Below are positions 17,036 through 26,132 of a stretch of 64,000 nt of DNA, piece by piece; position 1 is the first letter of the stretch, and every line of letters begins with the position of its first letter. The notes under the pieces are model-generated. The model ran no database searches and was not told the DNA's origin. It saw only the letters and a list, made by a program, of their open reading frames with translations. Origin of the DNA: Wenzhouxiangella limi. GTDB taxonomy: Bacteria; Pseudomonadota; Gammaproteobacteria; Xanthomonadales; Wenzhouxiangellaceae. The stretch lies in the NCBI RefSeq assembly GCF_010499265.1, contig NZ_JAAGSC010000044.1, forward strand, positions 31,266 through 95,265, given 5' to 3'. Position numbers and translations under genes: made by a program.

Positions 17036-18835
17036 TCAGCGTGCGGAATCGAAACGGTCGCTGAAAATAGTCCGCGGCAGTGGGCGCTGGCTTGTCGAAA
17101 CGGTGCCGAAGAATTCGTTTTCGTTGGCGGCGGAGCTTTCGCGGATCTGCAGCCGGTTGAACGGTTCTCGTGCCCACACCCCGATGTAGTTCTGTTCAAG
17201 GGCCTGCGGGGTGTCGAACTGGAAACGGGCGAGTTCTGCCTCGCCCGTCATGACCGTAATCTCGAACGTCGACGGCGTGCTGCCGCCGGAAGCATCGTCG
17301 AAATCGATTCCCATGGCATAGGTAAAACCGGCAACCAGCGAGATATCGAGGTCTTCGTTGCCGTTGATGGCGAGCTCGATATCGTTGTCGGCGGGGAAAT
17401 CGGCCGGCCATTCGTCGAAATTCAGGGTCGAAGGGGCGATGGCATCAAACTCCACGTTACCGCTTCGATAAGAATCCAGCGGCGACCCCTTGACGTATCG
17501 CCAGCTCTCCGTCGTGGCGCCGGTTGCGCCGAGAAAACGCGCGCGGTCCAGGAACAAGACCGGCCCGGCCACGGCGAATTCATAGGCGCCGACATCGATG
17601 GCGGCGCCGGACCGGCGTAAATCGCCTTCGGCGTCGAGCTCGGTCGTCCCGCCGATCGGATCGTCGACACCGGCATCTATCAGCGGGGAGCCGGCGCGCA
17701 GGCGGTAATCGGCGGCGGCCTCGTCGACAAACAGCGGATCGGAGGCCAGGTTCGTGAACGGCTCGACATTCAGGAAGATATCGCGGCTGCCGTTGAGGAA
17801 CGAGTTGTTGGCCCCGGCGGTGGCCGCCAAGGTTCCGGTGCCGTAGTTTTCGATTCTGAATCCTCCGCCTCCGATGCGGCTCAGCGTATTGTTATAGACC
17901 TCAAGCGCCAGGTCTCCGGTGCCCTGGAGAACCGCAAGCAGCCCTTGGGCGCCGGCTTCGGTGGCAGCGATGGTGTTGTTGGTGACGGTGAAGCTCGCCT
18001 CACCGGTGAAATTGGGTGTGGTGATGTGAATGCCGCTGTTTCGGCCGCAGTTGCAGCCGCCGACGCCGTAAATCACGTTGCCCAGTGCGGCGGCGGAATA
18101 GCTTCCGCCATCACTGAAGGAGAACTCGATGCCAATGCCGCTGTTGGCCGGCTCGCTGGCGGTGATGCGGTTGCGATTCACCGTTGCCAGCAGCGTGCTG
18201 GCGTCGCGGCCCGATATCTGTACGCCCGCGCCCGTGCTGGCGATCCGGTTATCGCTCACATTGATGTCGGCATCTGCAGCGATTGCAGCGATGATTCTGA
18301 TGGCGGGAACGGCATTATGGTCGAGCGCGAATTCAACGACGTTGCGCTCGATGACGATATCGGCCGCGCTTTGGAGGCTGAAATCGAGGATGGGAGGGCC
18401 GGACGCGTCCTTGACGAATCTGAACGTGCTGTTGCGGACGGTCAGGCGATGCTGCGGCCGATCAAAAGCCAGCGCGCAGCGCACCGCGGTCAGGTCGAAG
18501 CGGAGCCCGTCGAGGGCTACCGAAATCGGTGCCGTTACCGGTGCAAAGAAGCTGCAAACATCGACCGAGCGCTCGTCTGCACCCCCGCCGATGACCGGCG
18601 CGAAGCCGTCTGCGGCGCGAAGCGTGAGGCTTTTCGTGATGGCCAGATCTTCATCGATGGGGGCATTCGTTGCGAGCTCGACGATATCGCCCGCAGCGGC
18701 GCCGTCGAGGCAGGCCTGCAGCGTGTCGTCGCAGGGCGCCGCGCCGGGATAGGTCAGGGTTGCTCCGGCAGAAAACTCGGACAAGCCGAGAAGCGCGAGA
18801 AGACCAACGTTCGCCAACCGTATGCCAAGCCGCAT
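17036..18835 (-). CDS. Secreted right-handed beta-helix protein (choice-of-anchor Q type)
   Basis: The protein has a signal peptide beginning MRLGIRLANVGLLALLG and ending FSAGA, then about 350 residues of beta-helix repeats with many Asn/Ser turns (for example ITKSLTLRAADGF, VTNNTIAATEAGAQG). Near residue 400 it has the choice-of-anchor Q pattern ADYRLRAGSPLIDAGV...GAAIDVGAYEF, then a separate beta-sandwich-like C-terminal domain. The function is probably adhesion or polysaccharide interaction at the surface; no catalytic site is recognisable. Another in-frame ATG at 18943 overlaps the stop of the upstream gene as ATGA; it would add a 36-residue basic leader, so the start is uncertain. It is probably cotranscribed with the membrane protein upstream. 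Confidence 0.8.
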   Translation of the reverse strand: MRLGIRLANVGLLALLGLSEFSAGATLTYPGAAPCDDTLQACLDGAAAGDIVELATNAPIDEDLAITKSLTLRAADGFAPVIGGGADERSVDVCSFFAPVTAPISVALDGLRFDLTAVRCALAFDRPQHRLTVRNSTFRFVKDASGPPILDFSLQSAADIVIERNVVEFALDHNAVPAIRIIAAIAADADINVSDNRIASTGAGVQISGRDASTLLATVNRNRITASEPANSGIGIEFSFSDGGSYSAAALGNVIYGVGGCNCGRNSGIHITTPNFTGEASFTVTNNTIAATEAGAQGLLAVLQGTGDLALEVYNNTLSRIGGGGFRIENYGTGTLAATAGANNSFLNGSRDIFLNVEPFTNLASDPLFVDEAAADYRLRAGSPLIDAGVDDPIGGTTELDAEGDLRRSGAAIDVGAYEFAVAGPVLFLDRARFLGATGATTESWRYVKGSPLDSYRSGNVEFDAIAPSTLNFDEWPADFPADNDIELAINGNEDLDISLVAGFTYAMGIDFDDASGGSTPSTFEITVMTGEAELARFQFDTPQALEQNYIGVWAREPFNRLQIRESSAANENEFFGTVSTSQRPLPRTIFSDRFDSAR

Positions 18836-18939
18836 CGTAGCCACCATCGGGGGGTGCTGGCTAATTATCTTATGCCGTGCAGGATGCGCTTGCAAACGCC
18901 GCTGCAGTCGAGTCAGGGTTGGGTCGGTCCGGGACACGG

Positions 18940-19596
18940 TCATGGTGGATGTTTTGCGCTACGCAGGGGCAGGGTACCGACCACGCTGCGCACCAGCCAG
19001 TGGCCGGGCAGGTAGACGAGCGCCACCATGACCAGGCAAAGCAGCCCGACGTACACGCCGTCGGGCAGCCAGACCTGGTCGATGCCGAACGGCGCGTGGG
19101 TATAGTTGAGGTTGCGCTCGGGGTCGCCGAACCACCAGCCGCCGACAACCGCGGCCGACCCGATCAGGCACTGAAGCCACGGACCGCGCCGGTCGTAGCC
19201 CACCCGGTCGCTGCGGCACAGCCAAAGGATGAACAGCGGCAGCCACAGGTGATAGGTGGAGGTCGCGCGCAGGGCGAGCGGGAGGTCATCGTTGAACATG
19301 TAGGCGGTGATGCCGGTTGGGCTGGCGCCCAGCGCGATGGCCGCGATCAGGTCCAGCGTCCACACCAGACCCACCAGCACTACGGTGCCGGCCTGGCTGG
19401 ACAGCAGCAGCGGTCGGGGGTTCCACACGCACCACAAAACGATGAACTGGGCCAGGTTGCACAACCACCAGAAGTTCTGCGGCCCCTGCGAGGCCAGTAC
19501 CACCGGCACCCACACCGCCATCCACAGGGAAAACAGCAGTCGTGCCGGCAGCGGCACGCGCGGCGTGTGTCGCGATGATGGTCGGGTTGCCGTCAT
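18940..19596 (-). CDS. Integral membrane protein of unknown function
   Basis: This 218-residue protein has about six predicted membrane helices (for example LLFSLWMAVWVPVVLA, GTVVLVGLVWTLDLIAAIAL, GVYVGLLCLVMVALVYL). Charged or aromatic loops include WNPRP, STYHLW and GDPERNLNYTHAPFG, which look conserved in style. The spacing of His and aromatic residues suggests a family of bacterial membrane-associated proteins, but I do not recognise a function. Its TGA overlaps an ATG of the downstream beta-helix gene (18940-18943), which suggests cotranscription. Confidence 0.65.
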   Translation of the reverse strand: MTATRPSSRHTPRVPLPARLLFSLWMAVWVPVVLASQGPQNFWWLCNLAQFIVLWCVWNPRPLLLSSQAGTVVLVGLVWTLDLIAAIALGASPTGITAYMFNDDLPLALRATSTYHLWLPLFILWLCRSDRVGYDRRGPWLQCLIGSAAVVGGWWFGDPERNLNYTHAPFGIDQVWLPDGVYVGLLCLVMVALVYLPGHWLVRSVVGTLPLRSAKHPP

Positions 19597-19751
19597 CCGC
19601 CCAATTTACCGCAGGCGAGGGTGACGGGGCAGACCCCGCCGCGCGCGGCTTGATTAGACTAGGGGGCTCGACAGGCAACTGCTCGCCACCGCTTCTCCCC
19701 AAGGACAACGCCATCTCCCTCCGAGGCTCCACAAACCTGATCCGGCGCGGC

Positions 19752-20189
19752 GTGCGCTCTTCGAGTTCGCGCGCGACGTTTTTCCGCTTTGCCTGCGTCG
19801 GCAGCACCATCGCGCTGATTGATGCGGGTTTGCTGTATCTGCTCAAGGACCTTCCGGGTCTGAACGTCTATCTGGCCCGGGTGGTGTCCTACGCGGCGGC
19901 CATGTCGACCGGCTACGTGCTCAATCGCTATTTCACCTTTCACCATATCGAGCGCGGACGCGCGTTGCTCGACGAGTTGCTGCGGTTTTTCAGCGTTCAC
20001 GCCCTCGGCGGGGTGCTCAATTTCGGCGTGTTCTCGCTCATCGTCTTTGCCGGAGAACAGGCCGAGCTGACGCCGTTCTGGGAAGCCGTCATGCCGCTGG
20101 TGGGTGTGTGGGTCGGGGGCGTGGTTGGGATGAGCTTCAATTTCTTGTTTTCGAGAAAGCTGGTGTTCGACGAGCGCGGCGACCAATGA
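19752..20189 (+). CDS. GtrA family membrane protein
   Basis: From GTG 19752 the product is 145 residues with four membrane helices: FFRFACVGSTIALIDAGLLY, ARVVSYAAAMSTGYVLNRYF, FFSVHALGGVLNFGVFSLIV and GVWVGGVVGMSFNFLFSRKL. This matches the GtrA/DPMS-like family, which has roles in moving undecaprenyl-linked sugars or otherwise in cell-surface polysaccharide assembly. Typical members are 120-150 residues, which favours this start; longer in-frame openings reach back over the divergent gene at 18940-19596. No glycosyltransferase is adjacent. Confidence 0.75.
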   Translation: MRSSSSRATFFRFACVGSTIALIDAGLLYLLKDLPGLNVYLARVVSYAAAMSTGYVLNRYFTFHHIERGRALLDELLRFFSVHALGGVLNFGVFSLIVFAGEQAELTPFWEAVMPLVGVWVGGVVGMSFNFLFSRKLVFDERGDQ

Positions 20190-20243
20190 ATGAGAGCTTA
20201 CGGGTTAGGATAAAGGCATCATCCAGCCCCAAGGGAAATCCCC

Positions 20244-21500
20244 ATGCGCCATGTTCTGTCGATGTTTCTCGTATTCGGTCTGACCGCCTGCAACGCCGGC
20301 CAGCAGGCCGCCCCGGATGCCGGCCAAAGCGCCGAAGCCGCTGCGTCGTCTGAGTCCCGGCCCGCCCGGTCCCCGGAGGAAACACGACCGCCAGAGGCTG
20401 ACTATGAGCCCGCTTTCCAAGGCCAGACCCGCGCACCGAAACCGGCGGCCACCGAGGCCTGGACGACCGAGACCGTCGCCCAGGGCCTGGAGCATCCCTG
20501 GGCGATCGATTTTCTGCCCGACGGCGCCATGCTGGTGACCGAGCGCCCGGGCCGCCTGCGCGTGGTCAGCGCCGATGGCGATATTTCCGATCCGGTGTCC
20601 GGCGTCCCGGCGGTCGACGCGCGCCGCCAGGGCGGTCTGCTCGATATTGCGCTCGCGCCCGATTTCGAATCCAGCCGGACGCTCTATCTGAGCTTTTCCG
20701 AACCGCACGAGGACGGCACCAACAACACGGCCGTTGCCCGCGCCCGGCTGAGCGAAGACGCCACTGCCCTGGAGGAAGTCGAAATCATCTTCAGCCAGTA
20801 TCCCAGCGTTGAATCGGTCGGCCACTACGGCTCGCGCATCGTGTTCCAGGACGCCGACACGATCTGGGTGACCATGGGTGATCGTCAAGGCCATCCCGTG
20901 CGCCAGAATGCCCAGGACCCGACCAACCTGATCGGCACGGTGGCGCGCATCCATACCGACGGCTCGATACCCGACGACAACCCCTTTATCGACCACCAAG
21001 AAAACGCCCCGGAAATGTGGTCCTGGGGCCACCGCAACATCCAGGCCGCCGACGTGCACCCCGAAACGGGTGAGCTCTGGACGGTCGAACACGGCCCGCG
21101 CGGCGGTGATGAACTCAATCTGACCGAGGCGGGCAAGAACTACGGCTGGCCGGCCATCTCCTACGGCATCGAGTACCGCGGCGGCGAAGTCTACGAAGGC
21201 AAGACCGAACAGGACGGCATGGAGCAGCCGGTCTATTACTGGGATCCGGTGATCGCCCCTTCGGGCATGAGTTTCTACACCGGCGAGGTCTTTCCCGAAT
21301 GGCGGGGCGACCTGTTCGTCGGCGGCCTGCGCTCGGCCCTGGTCTCGCGGCTGGTGCTGGCAGACGGTCGGGTCGTTGCCGAGGAGTGGCTGGAAGTCGG
21401 CCATCGCGTGCGCGACGTCGTCCAGGGACCGGATGGCTACATCTATCTGGTGACCGATGAATCCGACGGGCGCGTCATGCGCATCGTCCCCGAGGGCTAA
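20244..21500 (+). CDS. PQQ-dependent sugar dehydrogenase, lipoprotein
   Basis: The 418-residue protein has a lipoprotein signal with lipobox LTAC (Cys16), a Pro/Glu-rich linker (about 20-70) and a six-bladed beta-propeller of the glucose/sorbosone dehydrogenase family. Typical segments are LEHPWAIDFLPDGAMLVTERPGR, RQGGLLDIALAPDF, GDRQGHPVRQNAQDP, WSWGHRNIQAADVHPETGELW, EHGPRGGDELNL and VIAPSGMSFYTG. The His and Arg residues in these places are the usual PQQ and substrate contacts. It oxidises aldose sugars in the periplasm, passing electrons to PQQ; it resembles the YliI/Aldose type. The enzyme depends on PQQ supply, and no PQQ synthesis genes are seen here. Confidence 0.9.
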   Translation: MRHVLSMFLVFGLTACNAGQQAAPDAGQSAEAAASSESRPARSPEETRPPEADYEPAFQGQTRAPKPAATEAWTTETVAQGLEHPWAIDFLPDGAMLVTERPGRLRVVSADGDISDPVSGVPAVDARRQGGLLDIALAPDFESSRTLYLSFSEPHEDGTNNTAVARARLSEDATALEEVEIIFSQYPSVESVGHYGSRIVFQDADTIWVTMGDRQGHPVRQNAQDPTNLIGTVARIHTDGSIPDDNPFIDHQENAPEMWSWGHRNIQAADVHPETGELWTVEHGPRGGDELNLTEAGKNYGWPAISYGIEYRGGEVYEGKTEQDGMEQPVYYWDPVIAPSGMSFYTGEVFPEWRGDLFVGGLRSALVSRLVLADGRVVAEEWLEVGHRVRDVVQGPDGYIYLVTDESDGRVMRIVPEG

Positions 21501-21629
21501 ACAAGTGATTCATCAGCACCGTCAGCAGCAGGCCCACTGGCGCAACCATTAGCCTTAAGCCATGGTGGCGGCTCGACCTGCATCGCTTCCGGGCCGGGAT
21601 GAAGCCGATCAACCGATCGGGAAACAGCC

Positions 21630-22772
21630 GTGACCGGTTCGGACAAGGCCGGCCTGGCCAAGCGCGCGGCGTGGCGAACCTCGATTGCCGGCGCGCTCAC
21701 CAACCTGACCCTGACCGGGGTCAAGGGGGTTGGCGGTTGGATTTCCGGCTCTCAGGCGCTGATCGCCGATGCCATCCACTCCCTGGCCGACCTGCTGACC
21801 GACCTGATCGCCTTCGTGGCCATTCGCCTGGGCCGGGCCGAAGCGGATGAGTCCCATCCGTACGGCCACGGCAAGTTTGAAACCTTCGGCACGCTGCTGC
21901 TTTCCGGGTTTCTGCTGGCCACGGCCCTGGGGCTGGGCTGGAATCTGGTCTCGGACCTGCTGGCCGGCAAGACGGCCCGCAACCTCGGCACGGTGGCGCT
22001 GATCGCGGCGGGTTTTTCCGTCGTGCTCAACGAGCTGCTGTTTCGCTACGCCCTGAGCCAGGGCAGGAAAGCCGACTCCAGCCCCATCATCGCCAACGCC
22101 TGGCACCATCGCGCCGACGGGCTTTCCTCGGTCGCCGTCCTGGCCGGCATCGTTGCCAGTCTGGCCGGCTTTGCCTACGGCGATCAGCTGGCCGCTGCGG
22201 TCGTGGTCCTCCTGCTGCTCAGGGTGACGTATCGTCTCGGCCGCGATGCCTTTGACGAACTGGTCGAGGCGGCCATCGATCGACAACAGCAGCGGGCGAT
22301 CGCCGAAACCATCGCCCGGACCGAAGGTGTTCGCGACTGCCAGACGCTGCGGGCACGCCGCCTGGCCGGTGAGATCGTGCTGGATGTCCACGCCAAGGTC
22401 GATCGGCTGATATCGGTCAGCGAAGGCCACAGGATTGCCGAACTGGTCGAACATCGCGTGCTGCAAAAGCACGCCGATGTCACGGATGTGACCGTCCATA
22501 TCGACCCGGCCGGGCACGCCCACGATGCGTCCAGGGCGGCCGAAGCCCCGACCCGCGACGAGCTGGAAAAGTTTGTCGAATCGAGCGTGGAGGCGATCTG
22601 TCCCGCGGCCGAGATTGCCGACATCGTGCTCCATTTCACCGGCAGCGAGATCGAAGCCGAGCTTGTTTTGTCCGATTTTCCCGACGACGATGCCGCCAAG
22701 GCCCGGCTCGAGGAGGCCTTGACGGAAGACGACGCGCCGTTTGCCGCGGTGCGCTTGCTGCAGAAACTGTAG
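21630..22772 (+). CDS. Cation diffusion facilitator family transporter (FieF/CzcD-like)
   Basis: The 380-residue protein has six membrane helices and the CDF metal site: HSLADLLTDL in helix 2 and HHRADGLSS in helix 5, with the SHPYGHGKFE loop. The C-terminal domain has VRDCQTLRARRLAGEIVLDVH and DVTVHIDPAG, followed by an extra tail of about 80 residues (LEKFVESSVEAICPAAEIA onward) longer than FieF. It is a proton antiporter exporting Zn, Fe or similar divalent metals. The GTG start at 21630 follows a GGGA stretch. It lies 133 bases upstream of the NapC-like gene on the same strand. It is distinct from the truncated CDF at the window start. Confidence 0.92.
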   Translation: MTGSDKAGLAKRAAWRTSIAGALTNLTLTGVKGVGGWISGSQALIADAIHSLADLLTDLIAFVAIRLGRAEADESHPYGHGKFETFGTLLLSGFLLATALGLGWNLVSDLLAGKTARNLGTVALIAAGFSVVLNELLFRYALSQGRKADSSPIIANAWHHRADGLSSVAVLAGIVASLAGFAYGDQLAAAVVVLLLLRVTYRLGRDAFDELVEAAIDRQQQRAIAETIARTEGVRDCQTLRARRLAGEIVLDVHAKVDRLISVSEGHRIAELVEHRVLQKHADVTDVTVHIDPAGHAHDASRAAEAPTRDELEKFVESSVEAICPAAEIADIVLHFTGSEIEAELVLSDFPDDDAAKARLEEALTEDDAPFAAVRLLQKL

Positions 22773-22905
22773 ATCGCACGGCGGCGCTCTGTGCGGCTTG
22801 ACGGCGGTCAATTCTGGCCTGTTTCGAGCGATATCGGCCGAATCCAGGCAGGCGTTCACGCCATGCCCTACGGTAAATGACAGATGCCACTGGAGCGCGC
22901 CTGTC

Positions 22906-23439
22906 ATGCGCTGGATAAAGTACGCCGTCGTCGCCGCCATCCTTATCCCGATTTTCGTGATCGGGTCGTGGGCGATTACCGATGTGGTCGTCCACGAGAC
23001 CGGCGACGCCGAGTTCTGCAGCACTTGCCACGCCATGCGGCCGATGGTGGCGGCCTACCGCGAGGACGTCCACGGCGGGGCCGGCGAGCAGGGCATCCAG
23101 GCCGCGTGTACCGATTGTCACGCGCCGCACGATAACCCGCTCAACTACATGTGGGCCAAGGCACGTTTCGGCACCCACAGCCTGTGGGCGCAGCTGACCT
23201 ACGACATCGACGAGATCGACTGGGAAGCCAAGCGCGAGGAGCGCGAGCGCCTGGTATTCGATTCCGGCTGCCTGAAATGCCACAGCGATCTCGAGCGCGC
23301 CAGCGAAGGCAATCCGTCAAGCTTCATCGCCCATCGCGCCTATTTTCGGGGCGAGACAGAGCGCCAGTGCGTGACCTGTCACGCCCACGTCGGCCACGAA
23401 AACCTGAGCGCCCATCTCGATCGATTTTTCGGAGAATGA
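22906..23439 (+). CDS. NapC/NirT-type tetrahaem cytochrome c (quinol dehydrogenase)
   Basis: The 177-residue protein has a single N-terminal membrane helix (about 5-25, YAVVAAILIPIFVIGSWAIT) and four CxxCH sites at about residues 38-42 (CSTCH), 68-72 (CTDCH), 122-126 (CLKCH) and 155-159 (CVTCH). The family's FCSTCHAMRP segment and the C-terminal CVTCHAHVGH are present. Such proteins oxidise membrane quinol and pass electrons to periplasmic reductases. The octahaem gene starts 14 bases downstream, so this is almost certainly its redox partner, as in the gene pairs of epsilonproteobacterial HAO (HaoC-HaoA). It could also serve other periplasmic reductases. Confidence 0.9.
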   Translation: MRWIKYAVVAAILIPIFVIGSWAITDVVVHETGDAEFCSTCHAMRPMVAAYREDVHGGAGEQGIQAACTDCHAPHDNPLNYMWAKARFGTHSLWAQLTYDIDEIDWEAKREERERLVFDSGCLKCHSDLERASEGNPSSFIAHRAYFRGETERQCVTCHAHVGHENLSAHLDRFFGE

Positions 23440-23453
23440 GGAGAGCAACAGCC

Positions 23454-24803
23454 ATGCGAATGATTCATCAAATGATCGTCCTAGCCATGCTCGCCTGTCT
23501 GGCGACCTTTGCTGCGGCCCAGAACGAAGACCCCGGCGACCTGACCCAGATCAAGACGCTGTCGATCGATCGTGGCCTGACCGAAGCCGGCAAGAACTGC
23601 GTGACCTGTCACGCCAAGGTCAGTCCCAACACGACCAACGACTGGCGTCACAGCCGTCATGGCCACGTCGGCGTGTCGTGCATCGATTGTCACGCCGTGC
23701 CGGCCGATTCCGAGACCGCCATCCTGCACGACGAGGTCTTCGATATGTCCGACTATGACGCGTCGATGCTTGAAGACGAGGTCCACATTTCCGTGCTCGT
23801 ACCCCCCAGTACCTGCGCGCGCTGCCACGCCGTCGAGCACGAGCAGTTCACCGAAAGCGGCCACTATCGTTCCTATCACCAGATCGTTCCGAAAGACAAT
23901 CTCCATGCCCTGACCGATGTGCACGAAGGTCAGAACCATCCAGAGCTGGCCGGAGCGCCCAACGAAACCGGCTGCATGCAGTGCCACGGCACCGAGATCA
24001 AACTCGACGAGGACGGGCGGCCGACGCCGGAGACCTGGCCCAATGCCGGGATGGGTAACGTCTATCCCAGCGGCAGCACCGGCAACTGCACCGCGTGCCA
24101 CTCGCGCCACCGATTCTCGATTGCCGAGGCGCGCAAGCCGTTCGCCTGCGCCGAGTGTCACCTGGGTCCGGACCATCCCAATATCGAGATTTTCGAGGCC
24201 TCCAAGCACGGCCATATCTACAACACCCGCAACGACGAGGAATGGAACTGGGACGTCGCCCCGGGCGCCTGGGAAGTGGGCGATTTCCGCGGCCCGGTGT
24301 GCTCGACCTGCCACATGGCCGGCATCGGCGAGCTCAAGACCACGCACAATATCTCCGAGCGCCTGTACTGGGTCTCATGGGCCCAGCGTTCGTCCGTGCG
24401 CGACTCCGACGATCCGATGAGCCCCATCCTCGGCGATGGTCCGGCCGGCCGCGACAAGATGGAGCAGGTCTGCAGCGCCTGCCACAGCAGCCTGCATACC
24501 GACAGCTTCTTCCAGCAGGCCGACAAAGCCGTGCGGCTGTACAACCAGGCCTATTACGACCCGGCCAAGGAAATGAGGGACGAGCTCGAAGAAAAAGGCC
24601 TTCTCAAGGACAACCCCTGGGGCGACGACTTCCAGCTCACCTTCTACCATATGTGGCACCACCAGGGCCGGCGCGCGCGCATGGGCGCGCTGCACGGCGC
24701 GGCCGACTACGCCCACTGGCACGGATTTTTCGAGCTGATGCAAGACATCTACGAGCTCGAAGAAATCTATGAACAGCGCATCGAGACCGGCGAGATCGAA
24801 TAG
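23454..24803 (+). CDS. Octahaem cytochrome c of the hydroxylamine oxidoreductase (HAO) family
   Basis: A GAGGAG site precedes the ATG at 23454. The 449-residue precursor has a signal peptide (about 1-22) and eight CxxCH haem sites: residues 49, 76, 121, 174, 212, 232, 283 and 340 are the first cysteines. The spacing, the KHGHIYN and HALTDVHEGQNHPE histidines, and the C-terminal RARMGALHGAADYAHWHG match the HAO family, which is about this length. In HAO the fourth haem is the catalytic P460-type haem, here CMQCH at 174-178. Whether the crosslinking tyrosine exists is unknown; Tyr419 in DYAHWHG is a candidate. With a NapC-type partner the direction is probably reductive (nitrite or hydroxylamine to ammonium), as in the epsilonproteobacterial type. 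Confidence 0.88.
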   Translation: MRMIHQMIVLAMLACLATFAAAQNEDPGDLTQIKTLSIDRGLTEAGKNCVTCHAKVSPNTTNDWRHSRHGHVGVSCIDCHAVPADSETAILHDEVFDMSDYDASMLEDEVHISVLVPPSTCARCHAVEHEQFTESGHYRSYHQIVPKDNLHALTDVHEGQNHPELAGAPNETGCMQCHGTEIKLDEDGRPTPETWPNAGMGNVYPSGSTGNCTACHSRHRFSIAEARKPFACAECHLGPDHPNIEIFEASKHGHIYNTRNDEEWNWDVAPGAWEVGDFRGPVCSTCHMAGIGELKTTHNISERLYWVSWAQRSSVRDSDDPMSPILGDGPAGRDKMEQVCSACHSSLHTDSFFQQADKAVRLYNQAYYDPAKEMRDELEEKGLLKDNPWGDDFQLTFYHMWHHQGRRARMGALHGAADYAHWHGFFELMQDIYELEEIYEQRIETGEIE

Positions 24804-24875
24804 CCCGGTCGCGCGCCGCGCTGACCGCCAGAGCGCCGACCCGGCGCCGCCGTCCGCGAGTCCGCCGTTGGATCG

Positions 24876-26132
24876 ATGAGCGGGCGATCGGACAGGGCGT
24901 CGCCGGGGTCGGATCGGCCCTGGCTTCGCCAACTGCTGGCTTCGCTGGCGGTGCTGGCGCTGGCCGCGGGCCTGGTCGCTTATTTCCTCCCGACCGGTCA
25001 GGACGCTCCGCGCGGCGAATCGACGCCATCAGCGGTACTGGTCGAGGTCATCGATGCGCCCGCACGGGCCGTTCGACCCTCGATTGCTGTCCACGGCGAG
25101 CTCCAGGCGGCGCGCCAGCTGTCTTTGCCGGCCCAGGTTGGTGGTCAGGTCGTCAGCGTCCACCCGGCGCTGATCCTCGGCGGGCGGGTGGCGGCCGGCG
25201 AGACCCTGGTCGAGATCGAGAAGGCTGATTTCGAGCTGGCCGTCAGCCAGGCCTCGGCGCGCTTAGAGGACGCGCGCGCCGAGCTCGAGCTCGAGCAGGG
25301 GCGCCAGGCTTCGGCCCGCGAGGAGCTGGAATCGTTCCGGGAGTTTGATTCGACCGTCGAGGCCGACGACAAGCTGAGTCTGATTCTGCGCGAGCCCCAA
25401 TTGCGCAGAACCCGAGCGGCGATCGAACGCGCGCAGGCGGATCTGGAGCAGGCCAGGCTCAATCTGGCGCGGGCGACGGTCACCGCGCCCTTCGACAGCA
25501 TCGTCGATGGCGAGCAGATCGAGATCGGTCAGGTCCTGCAGCCGGGCAGTCCGGTGGCCCGATTGCTGGGTACTGAAACCGCCCACGTTCTCGTCCGGGT
25601 CGCGGCACGCCATCTGCCGCATCTCAAGATCCCGGGCTGGAACGCCGAAAACGGCTCGCGCGGCACGGCCCGCTACCGCCTCGGCGACGTCGAGGTCGCG
25701 CGGCCGATCCGTATTCTGCATCTGGCCGGCAGCCTCGATCCGGCCGGTCGCATGGCGCGGGTGCTGTTTGCGATGGACGATCCGCTGGGGCTGGAGCAAG
25801 CGGGCGGCGAGCCGGCTGGCGCGGCGTCAGAACCGATCCGCCCGATGCTGTTCGGGGCGTATGTCGACGTAGAAATCGAGCTGGCCGCCGAGCGCGAGCT
25901 GGTCGAGCTGCCGGCCGGGGCGATGCGCAACCGCGACCGGCTGTTCGTCATGACCGGCGACGGCACCCTGGCCATACGCAAGCCCGAGATTTTCCTGCGC
26001 CGCGATGATCGGGTCTACATTTCCGACGGTCTCGAGGCCGGAGATCGTGTGGTCACGAGCATGATCGCCAACCCCATCGAGGGCATGGAACTCCGGACCG
26101 GGCCCTCCGAAGACGCGTCCGAAGACCAATGA
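24876..26132 (+). CDS. RND efflux pump periplasmic adaptor (membrane fusion protein)
   Basis: The 418-residue protein has one N-terminal membrane helix (LLASLAVLALAAGLVAYFLP, about 21-40), a biotinyl-lipoyl-like domain split by a helical hairpin (VGGQVVSVHPALILGGRVAAGETLVEIEK, then the coiled coil at about 110-190), a return strand ATVTAPFDSIVDGEQIEIGQ, and beta-barrel domains. It links the inner-membrane pump to an outer-membrane channel. No lipobox is seen. Its stop overlaps the start of the permease gene by ATGA (26129-26132). It begins 72 bases after the octahaem gene, so cotranscription is possible. No outer-membrane factor lies here; a TolC-like protein elsewhere is needed. Confidence 0.92.
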   Translation: MSGRSDRASPGSDRPWLRQLLASLAVLALAAGLVAYFLPTGQDAPRGESTPSAVLVEVIDAPARAVRPSIAVHGELQAARQLSLPAQVGGQVVSVHPALILGGRVAAGETLVEIEKADFELAVSQASARLEDARAELELEQGRQASAREELESFREFDSTVEADDKLSLILREPQLRRTRAAIERAQADLEQARLNLARATVTAPFDSIVDGEQIEIGQVLQPGSPVARLLGTETAHVLVRVAARHLPHLKIPGWNAENGSRGTARYRLGDVEVARPIRILHLAGSLDPAGRMARVLFAMDDPLGLEQAGGEPAGAASEPIRPMLFGAYVDVEIELAAERELVELPAGAMRNRDRLFVMTGDGTLAIRKPEIFLRRDDRVYISDGLEAGDRVVTSMIANPIEGMELRTGPSEDASEDQ

